From assembly GCA_947626395.1 (NCBI GenBank), contig CANQRU010000008.1, forward strand, positions 1 through 64,000: a stretch of DNA of 64,000 nt. The letters are read 5' to 3'. The position numbers were made by a program, and so were the translations under genes. The notes beneath the pieces are model-generated. The model did no database searches. It had not been told where the DNA came from and saw only the letters and a list, made by a program, of their open reading frames with translations. Of this stretch, positions 40,221 to 46,700 are shown one piece after another. This DNA is from an uncultured Lachnospiraceae bacterium (GTDB lineage Bacteria > Bacillota > Clostridia > Lachnospirales > Lachnospiraceae). Each line of letters starts with the position of its first letter. The first letter of the stretch is position 1.

Positions 40221-40640
40221 ATGAAATATTATGCCGTTCTGGATACGAACGTATTGGTTTCCGCTCTCCTTGCGAGGAAATCTGTTCCCGCCCAAGTTTT
40301 AGACGAAGCTGTCGACGGAAGGATTGTGCCACTGTACGATGACGAAATACTGGCGGAATATGAAGACGTACTCCGCCGTGACAAGTTCCCATTTCAGGAG
40401 CAGGAGGTCCAAGCAGTCATCAATGCGATCTGCAGGCGGGGAATCTGCGTAGAAGCGGAACCGATAGATATTCTCCTGCCGGATCCGGACGATGTGGTGT
40501 TTTATGCGGTTGTCATGCAAAAGAAGAAGGAAGGGGACGCATATCTTGTGACGGGAAACCAGAAGCATTTCCCACGGGAGCCCTTTATCGTAACACCCAA
40601 GGAGATGGTCGAGATCATCGAATCCGGGGCGGAAAAATAG
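40221..40640 (+). CDS. PIN-domain toxin (putative ribonuclease)
   Basis: A 139-residue PIN fold of the COG1569 toxin type. The first acidic residue is in AVLDTNVLVSALL (D8). Others are in YDDEILAEYEDVL and in LPDPDDVVFYAV, with YLVTGNQKHFP near the C-terminus. PIN toxins are Mg-dependent endoribonucleases. Pairing a RelB/DinJ-like antitoxin with a PIN toxin is a known but mixed combination. All acidic positions are present, so it looks intact. Confidence 0.9.
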   Translation: MKYYAVLDTNVLVSALLARKSVPAQVLDEAVDGRIVPLYDDEILAEYEDVLRRDKFPFQEQEVQAVINAICRRGICVEAEPIDILLPDPDDVVFYAVVMQKKKEGDAYLVTGNQKHFPREPFIVTPKEMVEIIESGAEK

Positions 40641-40668
40641 TACAAGCAATAGGAAGAACTGAAACAAG

Positions 40669-40719
40669 CGTATATTAACATTAGTCAAAAATGCGTGCCT
40701 GCACATTTTTGCTGAAAGG
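40669..40719 (+). repeat. Right 51-bp direct repeat flanking the TA module
   Basis: Nearly identical to 39677-39727 over the same 51 bases, including the hairpin. Confidence 0.85.
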
Positions 40720-40800
40720 AGAGGCAGACATGATGCGCTGCCCAAGATATCTCAGCAAGCCAGAGAAAATGGTTTACTCACGAGCAACCATACGTTCAAT

Positions 40801-41025
40801 ATGAAATATGATCTGGCGGATTATTTTATCAGCAGGTCATCGGAGGGCGCAGCGGCTCTGTCCATTAGGACCAATATGTTTGCCTATGACTGTCAGGTAT
40901 CCAAAATGGCAAAGGACGCAGGATATATGTCTATGCTTTATACGGATGCTGATTATACTGCGTCGAATGCCTGTTATGAGAAGATCGGCTATGTTCTCAG
41001 AGGAAAATTGTGTACAATAGGATAA
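40801..41025 (+). pseudogene. Degenerate GNAT acetyltransferase fragment
   Basis: The C-terminal part of this 74-codon frame (LYTDADYTASNACYEKIGYV) is the end of a GNAT acetyltransferase. The N-terminal half does not form the preceding fold and holds a 34-bp segment that is repeated at 41168-41201. It looks like a chimeric, decayed gene. The rest of 40720-41220 holds no intact gene. Confidence 0.6.
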
Positions 41026-41221
41026 TTAGTCTATTCTATTCGGCGAAACATCGGATTTAACGATACTGATTTTTGTAAAATCGCAAAATCGGGCGCCTTA
41101 ACTTGTCAGGAAAGTCTTTTTAAGAGTCAGGACGATTTGGGAGCAGCCAGGTAGCTGGCAGAAGATATCCATTAAGGTCAATATGTTTGCCTATGACTGT
41201 CTGAATTAAAAAAATGACTAC

Positions 41222-41250
41222 TTGAAATTTGGACGAATCCCGGCTATAAT
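41222..41250 (+). promoter_or_regulatory. Promoter of the MATE gene
   Basis: TTGAAA (41222-41227), 17 bp, TATAAT (41245-41250). Transcription should begin near 41257, right before the first hairpin motif. Confidence 0.8.
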
Positions 41251-41260
41251 GATAAAGCAA

Positions 41261-41415
41261 CGTGTGGCATTTCAACTGCGTAAATCCGGTTGAAGGCCAC
41301 ACGTTTATTTTTGCGCATTCCTCCCGGAAAGAGCAGACCGGAGGATATGCCAGAACACAATTAGCGCGTGGCCGTCGGCGTAAATCCAGCTGATAACCGC
41401 GTGCTTATTATTTTT
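41261..41415 (+). ncRNA. Candidate tandem structured leader of the MATE gene
   Basis: Two homologous hairpins occur: 41261-41303 and 41364-41404. Each has an outer stem (CGTGTGG/CCACACG; GCGCGTGG/CCGCGTGC), a small internal loop, an inner 6-bp stem (TTCAAC/GTTGAA; GTCGGC/GCTGAT) and a loop with the shared CGTAAATCC. Each is followed by a U-rich run, and the second is followed directly by the ribosome-binding site. Stems differ in sequence but keep pairing. I do not recognise a known riboswitch class. Confidence 0.55.
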
Positions 41416-41433
41416 GGAAAGGAAGTCATTTTC

Positions 41434-42831
41434 ATGGAAGAACAGACAAATCAGTTTCTCGGGGAGGAGCGTATCAGCGGACTGATGCGGAAATACGCGA
41501 TTCCCTGCATCATTTCGCTGCTGGTGGGCGCCCTCTACAATATTGTGGACCAGATCTTTATCGCCAACGCCTCGTACCTCGGCTCCTATGGAAACGCGGC
41601 AAATACGGTCGTTTTCCCGCTGACAGTCATCGCGCTGGCGGTCGCGGTCATGATCGGCGACGGCTGCTGCGCGCTCGTGAGTCTCAGCCTCGGCATGAAG
41701 CGGCCGGAGACCGCCCGAAAGAGCGTCGGCAATTCGGTCGTCATGGTGATCGTCTGCGGCCTGGCGCTCTGCGCGGTGTATCTGATCTTTGGCAGTCCGA
41801 TCATTTCCATGTTCGGCGGGACCGTCAATGAGGAAACGTTCCGGTATTCGAAGGAGTATTTCTTTTACATCACGCTGGGAATTCCATTCTATATGTTCGG
41901 GCAGGCGCTGAATCCCATCATCCGGGCCGACGGGAGCCCCCGCTTCGCGATGGCGTCCACGCTGGCCGGCGCGGTGATCAATATCATTCTCGACCCGGTC
42001 TTTATCTTCGTCTTCCGGTGGGGGATGATGGGCGCCGCCGTGGCGACCGTTCTGGGCCAGCTCGTAACCGCGGCGCTGGCGGTCTGGTACATCGTGCATA
42101 TGAAACTGGTGAAGCCAGCGAAGCCGGATTTTCGGCTGGACGGCCGCGTCTGCCGGAAGACGCTCGTGCTTGGCATGACCAGCTTTCTGTCGCAGATCTC
42201 CCTGGTCGCTTCGATGGCCGCGGTCAACAATATGATCCGGAAATACGGCGCGCTCGACCCGGTGTTTGAGCAGGAGCAGTACGCCCAGATCCCGATGGCG
42301 GTGGTCGGCATTGTGATGAAATTCTTCCAGATCGTCATCTCCATTGTCGTCGGCATGGCTGCCGGGTGCATTCCCATTGTCGGCTTTAATATGGGCGCCG
42401 GGAAGAAGAACCGTGTCCGGGAACTTTTTACCAGACTGCTGACGGCGGAGGCGGCGGTCGGAGCCGCGGCGCTTCTCATCGTGGAGCTGCTCCCGCGGCA
42501 GCTGATTCGTATCTTCGGCGCGGCGAATGAAAGCGTTTATTATACGGATTTTGCGGTCAGGGCGTTCCGCGTCTATCTGTGCATGGTGATCTTTGCCTGC
42601 ATCAATAAGGCCTGCTTTATCTTCCTGCAGGCGATGGGCAAGGCGGCGGCATCCACTGCGCTGTCCATGATCAGGGAGATCGTCTTCGGCGTCGGGTTCG
42701 CACTGTTGCTGCCGGTCTTTTTCGGGCTTGACGGCGTTCTGTATTCGATGCCGCTTTCCGATGCGCTGACGTTTGTGATTGCCGTCTGGCTGATCGTGAG
42801 GACGTATAAGGAATTAAGCCGGGAGAATTAG
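41434..42831 (+). CDS. MATE family multidrug/cation efflux transporter
   Basis: A 465-residue, 12-helix antiporter. N-lobe blocks include MRKYAIPCIISLLVGALYNIVDQIFIA and LGSYGNAANTVVFPL. The C-lobe has AAGCIPIVGFNMGAGKK, the DinF/NorM-type internal repeat. It is expected to export cationic organic compounds using Na+ or H+. AAAGGAAG lies upstream of the ATG at 41434; the longer reading is not used. The structured leader suggests ligand-responsive control. Confidence 0.92.
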   Translation: MEEQTNQFLGEERISGLMRKYAIPCIISLLVGALYNIVDQIFIANASYLGSYGNAANTVVFPLTVIALAVAVMIGDGCCALVSLSLGMKRPETARKSVGNSVVMVIVCGLALCAVYLIFGSPIISMFGGTVNEETFRYSKEYFFYITLGIPFYMFGQALNPIIRADGSPRFAMASTLAGAVINIILDPVFIFVFRWGMMGAAVATVLGQLVTAALAVWYIVHMKLVKPAKPDFRLDGRVCRKTLVLGMTSFLSQISLVASMAAVNNMIRKYGALDPVFEQEQYAQIPMAVVGIVMKFFQIVISIVVGMAAGCIPIVGFNMGAGKKNRVRELFTRLLTAEAAVGAAALLIVELLPRQLIRIFGAANESVYYTDFAVRAFRVYLCMVIFACINKACFIFLQAMGKAAASTALSMIREIVFGVGFALLLPVFFGLDGVLYSMPLSDALTFVIAVWLIVRTYKELSREN

Positions 42832-42849
42832 CGCCGCCGTACAGGCAGG

Positions 42850-42985
42850 CGCTGGCATACAAGCGGACGCCGCCGAACAAGCGGATGCTGCCGAACAAGT
42901 GGATGCCGCCGAACAAGCGGATGTTGACGAACAAGCGGATGCCGCCGCTCAGGCAGACGCCGCCATGCAGGCGACGCAGGTGTCC
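42850..42985. repeat. 18-bp minisatellite
   Basis: About six tandem 18-bp units of the type GAACAAGCGGATGCCGCC, degenerating at both ends, just after the MATE stop. One frame would encode AEQADA hexapeptides but has no start codon or ribosome-binding site. Confidence 0.85.
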
Positions 42986-43110
42986 CTGCTGAAAATACGG
43001 AAAAACAGAAAAGGAAGCTCCCGCGCGCAAACAGGATATTTACATCGCCGCCTCCGTAGACTATAATGTAAAAATAGATATTATGTTTACCGGGAAGAGG
43101 AGTGATATAT

Positions 43111-44538
43111 ATGGTTACATTTTGCATCGGACTGGCAATCCTTATAATCGGAGGCGCGCTGTACGGAAAAGTGTGCGAGAAGGTTTTCGGGCCGGACGAC
43201 CGCGAAACTCCGGCGGTGCGTTTAAATGACGGAATCGATTATGTACCTATGAAGAAATGGAAGAATTCGCTGATCCAGCTTCTGAATATTGCCGGAACGG
43301 GACCTATCTTTGGGCCGATCCAGGGGATCCTCTTCGGTCCGGTTGCATTTCTTACGATACCGGTCGGCTGTGTCATCGGAGGAGCGTTTCACGATTATAT
43401 GTGCGGCATGATCTCTGTGCGCAGCGACGGTACGCAGATGCCGGTTCTGATACGAAAGTATCTGGGCAGATATGTATATCCGGCTTACAATGTATTTGTA
43501 TGCCTGCTTCTGCTTCTTCTCGGTACGGTGTTCATCTATACGCCGGGCGATCTGTTCATAACGCAGATTCTGGGCGCGAATAACAGCGCCGCGAATCCTG
43601 TGGTGTGGCTCGTATACGGAGCGATCTTTGCGTATTATGTGATTGCGACGATGTTCCCGATCGATAAGATCATTGGCAAGATCTATCCGATTTTCGGGAT
43701 GCTGCTTATTCTGTCGGCAGTCGGCGTGTTCGCCGGTCTCCTTGTGAAAGGCTATCCGCTTGACGAAATATGGACGACCGGCGTTGTCGGCGTTCATCCG
43801 CAGGGGCTTCATTTTATCCCGGTGTTTTTTGTGACGGTCGCCTGCGGGATCGTGTCCGGGTTTCATTCCACACAGGCTACGCTTATTTCCCGTACGATGG
43901 GGAGCGAGAAGGAAGGCCGCATGACGTTTTACAATATGATGATTGCCGAGGGATTCATCGCGATGATATGGGCGGCAGCGACGATGGGAGTTATGAAGCT
44001 TGGACTGGCCTCCGCCGAGACAAGTACCACGAATGTTGTCGGTATTATCGCTAAGAATCTGCTGGGTAATGTGGGCGGAATCATAGCGATAACGGGGATC
44101 ATCATTCTTCCGATCACATCCGGCGATACGGCGCTTCGTTCGCTTCGGCTTATCATCGCGGACGCGGCGAAGATCGATCAGTCCAGAAAGACAAGCCGGC
44201 TCGGAGTTTCGCTCGCGATATTCGCGGTTGTAGCGGCAGTGCTTGTATTCGCGAAGATCAACGAGGGCGGATTTAATGTACTCTGGCGGTATTTCGCGTG
44301 GGCGAATCAGACGATCGCGGTGTTCGCGTTCGCGATGATCACGGTTTATATGATGCGGAATAAACAGCCGTTTATTATGGCGCTGGCGCCGGGGATGTTT
44401 TATATGTTCGTGATATCAAGTTTTATCCTGAACGCGGCGATCGGATTTCGCCTGCCCTGGCCGGCCAGTTACGCGGTAGCGGGGATCCTTACGGTTGGCT
44501 ATGGCGCGGCCCTGGTGCGCCGGGGCAGGAAGAAATAA
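43111..44538 (+). CDS. cstA: CstA-family carbon starvation/peptide or pyruvate transporter
   Basis: A 475-residue membrane protein with many helices. The family N-terminal block includes GPIFGPIQGILFGPVAFLTI, then GGAFHDYMCGMISVR and a FHSTQATLISRTM motif. CstA proteins import pyruvate or peptides. This is the shorter clostridial form, compared with about 700 residues in E. coli. GAAGAGGAG precedes the ATG at 43111; a GTG nine bases earlier is less likely. It is convergent with hydF, with 7 bp between the stops. Confidence 0.92.
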   Translation: MVTFCIGLAILIIGGALYGKVCEKVFGPDDRETPAVRLNDGIDYVPMKKWKNSLIQLLNIAGTGPIFGPIQGILFGPVAFLTIPVGCVIGGAFHDYMCGMISVRSDGTQMPVLIRKYLGRYVYPAYNVFVCLLLLLLGTVFIYTPGDLFITQILGANNSAANPVVWLVYGAIFAYYVIATMFPIDKIIGKIYPIFGMLLILSAVGVFAGLLVKGYPLDEIWTTGVVGVHPQGLHFIPVFFVTVACGIVSGFHSTQATLISRTMGSEKEGRMTFYNMMIAEGFIAMIWAAATMGVMKLGLASAETSTTNVVGIIAKNLLGNVGGIIAITGIIILPITSGDTALRSLRLIIADAAKIDQSRKTSRLGVSLAIFAVVAAVLVFAKINEGGFNVLWRYFAWANQTIAVFAFAMITVYMMRNKQPFIMALAPGMFYMFVISSFILNAAIGFRLPWPASYAVAGILTVGYGAALVRRGRKK

Positions 44539-44545
44539 CTGCATA

Positions 44546-45901
44546 TTATTTATTTTCCAGCACCGCCAGAATATCCGGGAACGCCTGCAGGCTGCGCTCC
44601 AGGATGCCGTTCATGCAGGCGATGGCGATGCCGTAGTTGACGATGGGGACGCCGGACTGGACGGCGCGGCTGATACGGTGCTTCATTTCCTTTTCGTTCA
44701 GCATGCAGCCGCCGCAGTGGATCACCAGTGTGTAGGCGGACAGATCCTCCGGAAATTCGGTGCCGGAAGTAAAGGTATAGACCGGTTTTGCGCCGCTGTA
44801 CGCCTCGATCCAGTGGGGCAGCTTGACGGTTCCGATGTCATTGCACTGGCGGTGGTGGGTGCAGCCCTCGCTGATCAGGACTTTGTCGCCGTCCTTTAAG
44901 CGGGCCAGCTGGGCGGCGCCTTCGACCAGCCGCGGCAAGCTGCCCTTGTAGCGGGCGAACAGGATGGAAAATGAGGTGAGCAGCACGTCGCCGGGCGTGG
45001 CCGCGGCCACTTTCCTGAATGCCTGGGAGTCGGTGACGACCAGCCTCGGCTTTCGGGATAGGTCCGCCAGCGTCTGCTTCAGTTCTTCGGGCTGGCAGGT
45101 GATGAACGTGCAGTGGATATCCAGGATTTCCCGCATGGTCTGCTGCTGAGGCAGGATCAGGCGGCCCTTGGGCGCGGCTTCGTCCACCGGAACCACCAGG
45201 ACGACGATGTCACCGGGGGCCAGAAGATCCGCCAGGATCGACTTGTCTTTCGCGGCGGCCGGCGCGAAGGCGCCGATCTTTTCTTTCAGTTCATGAATGC
45301 CCTCGCGGGTGGCGGCGCTGACGAAGAGTTCGTTGTCTTTGAGCTGCGCCGGGTTATGCTCCGGATGCGTATCTGTATTTTTATGCGGGTATAGCGCCGG
45401 AGTTTCGCTGTTCGTATTTCCAGGCGAACATGGCGCCAGAGATTCACCGTTCGTATTTCCATGTGAGCATGGCGCTGGCGACACATTGCCTGCAGTTCTG
45501 TCTCCCAGCAGATCCGCCTTATTGTAAGCAACCAGATACGGCAGTTTCTTTTCCTCGAATAACGAGATCAGTTCTTCATCTGCTTCCGTTCGGCCCCGCG
45601 TGGAATCGACCACCAGCACGGCGATGTCCGTCTGGGCCAGAATCTGCCGGGCTTTCTTAACCCGCTGCGCGCCCAGTTCCCCTTCGTCGTCCAGCCCGGG
45701 CGTGTCGATGATCACGACCGGGCCCAGCGGAAGCAGTTCCATGGCTTTCTTCACCGGATCGGTGGTAGTGCCCTTTATATCAGAAACGACGGCCAGATCC
45801 TGGCCGGTGACCGCGTTGACCAGGCTTGATTTGCCGGCGTTGCGGACGCCGAAGAAGCCGATGTGCAGGCGTTCGGCGGATACGGTTTCGTTAAGTCCCA
45901 T
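44546..45901 (-). CDS. hydF: [FeFe]-hydrogenase H-cluster maturation GTPase HydF
   Basis: A 451-residue scaffold/GTPase that carries the H-cluster precursor to hydrogenase HydA. The GTPase domain has GVRNAGKSSLVNAVTGQ, DTPGLDD and NKAD. The C-terminal cluster-binding domain has CTHHRQC and HCGGC, matching the known C-x-H...HCxxC ligands. Residues about 138-176 are an extra low-complexity insertion of three 13-residue repeats (PCSxGNTN type). They are encoded by three exact-period 39-bp repeats of the same family found between genes elsewhere in the window. It lies 15 bp after the small regulator gene. Confidence 0.95.
   Translation of the reverse strand: MGLNETVSAERLHIGFFGVRNAGKSSLVNAVTGQDLAVVSDIKGTTTDPVKKAMELLPLGPVVIIDTPGLDDEGELGAQRVKKARQILAQTDIAVLVVDSTRGRTEADEELISLFEEKKLPYLVAYNKADLLGDRTAGNVSPAPCSHGNTNGESLAPCSPGNTNSETPALYPHKNTDTHPEHNPAQLKDNELFVSAATREGIHELKEKIGAFAPAAAKDKSILADLLAPGDIVVLVVPVDEAAPKGRLILPQQQTMREILDIHCTFITCQPEELKQTLADLSRKPRLVVTDSQAFRKVAAATPGDVLLTSFSILFARYKGSLPRLVEGAAQLARLKDGDKVLISEGCTHHRQCNDIGTVKLPHWIEAYSGAKPVYTFTSGTEFPEDLSAYTLVIHCGGCMLNEKEMKHRISRAVQSGVPIVNYGIAIACMNGILERSLQAFPDILAVLENK
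45374..45490 (+). repeat. Three 39-bp REP-like units inside hydF
   Basis: GTATTT occurs at 45375, 45414 and 45453, exactly 39 bp apart. Each unit includes a GGCGCCRG-like block as in the intergenic copies. The unit length is a multiple of three, so the hydF frame stays open. Confidence 0.9.
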
Positions 45902-45916
45902 AGATAATTTCCCCCC

Positions 45917-46174
45917 TCAGTCGTCGTCCTTTATTTCAGAAAATGCGGTCTTTACGCTGACGCCGTCCAGATTGCCGATCTTGCCTGCCAGCGCGGAGAT
46001 CGTGTCCTGGGGCGCGTCGATGGCGATGCTGATGATATTGATGTTCCGCTGCCGGTAAGGAATGCCCATACGGCCGATGATGTACCCGCCGTAATCGTGC
46101 AGGATGTGGTTCAGCTTCTCCACGGTGTCGCCGCTTTTGACGATGATGCTCATGACTGCGACTCGTGTTTTCAT
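45917..46174 (-). CDS. TM1266-type iron-only hydrogenase system regulator
   Basis: An 85-residue ACT-like small protein: MKTRVAVMSIIVKSGDTVEKLN, then GYIIGRMGIPYRQRNINIISIAIDAP. It matches the putative iron-only hydrogenase system regulator family that accompanies hydF/hydE/hydG. The role is inferred from genomic association in the family; the ligand is unknown. AAGGAGGAAC precedes the ATG. Its 265-nt leader contains a terminator with a competing stem. Confidence 0.9.
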   Translation of the reverse strand: MKTRVAVMSIIVKSGDTVEKLNHILHDYGGYIIGRMGIPYRQRNINIISIAIDAPQDTISALAGKIGNLDGVSVKTAFSEIKDDD

Positions 46175-46304
46175 AACAGGTTCCTCCTTATATTGTGATC
46201 GGTTGCCGTTTTCGGGCGGAAGACGGGGAAACGACCCGCCTTGCGGCTGTTTTCGCTCACGGCGTTGTCTGCCGCAGGCGCATTTTTATGGGCCGTTATG
46301 AGTC

Positions 46305-46440
46305 AAAAAAGCCGCACCCGAACCGGTACGGCTGAAAAGACGGAATAACATGAACAGAAAAATGCAGGGCAGAACCCTCGCAGCTTTCGCTTCATGAATG
46401 ATGCCGTACCTTTCACGCAGACGCAGCGTCTTTGTGTCAG
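46305..46440 (-). promoter_or_regulatory. Candidate riboswitch/attenuator in the hydF operon leader
   Basis: On the reverse strand the terminator GCCGTACC-GGTTCG-GGTGCGGC (46332-46311) is followed by six Us (46310-46305). An upstream GGTACGGC (46410-46403) is the exact complement of the terminator's 5' arm. Between them CATGAA/TTCATG closes a three-way junction with two more hairpins. This is an on/off switch layout. I could not match it to a riboswitch class I know. Confidence 0.65.
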
Positions 46441-46451
46441 GCAACATGGTT

Positions 46452-46480
46452 ATTATACATCGTTTTATCGGTAAACGCAA
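46452..46480 (-). promoter_or_regulatory. Promoter of the hydrogenase regulator/hydF operon
   Basis: Reverse strand TTGCGT (46480-46475), 17 bp, TATAAT (46457-46452). Confidence 0.75.
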
Positions 46481-46523
46481 CTCTTCTTTGAATGGAGAAA
46501 CTGCCCGAAAAAGGCAATAATAT

Positions 46524-46552
46524 TTGACAAGTGTTCAAAAGATTTGTATAGT
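46524..46552 (+). promoter_or_regulatory. Promoter of the first hybrid kinase
   Basis: TTGACA (46524-46529), 17 bp, TATAGT (46547-46552), about 150 bp before the ATG. Confidence 0.8.
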
Positions 46553-46700
46553 ACTTTTATGGAGACCAGTCTGGAACAGGAATGTTAATACATGTAAGAA
46601 AGAACGCTTATTTGGGGAAGCAGCCGAAAGGCCGGGCCGGCCGGCCGCTTCTCAAAACATATGCTGTACATGGGAGACTATCGGAAGGAGAACGGATCGC

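Noticed and set aside
42671..43030. Reverse-strand coding frame through the minisatellite
   Set aside because: Open only because the 18-bp repeat lacks stops; no ribosome-binding site, and it overlaps the MATE gene end.
46305..46440. Assignment of the hydF leader to FMN, THF, cobalamin, SAM or c-di-GMP riboswitches
   Set aside because: None of the conserved core sequences of these classes that I know is present.
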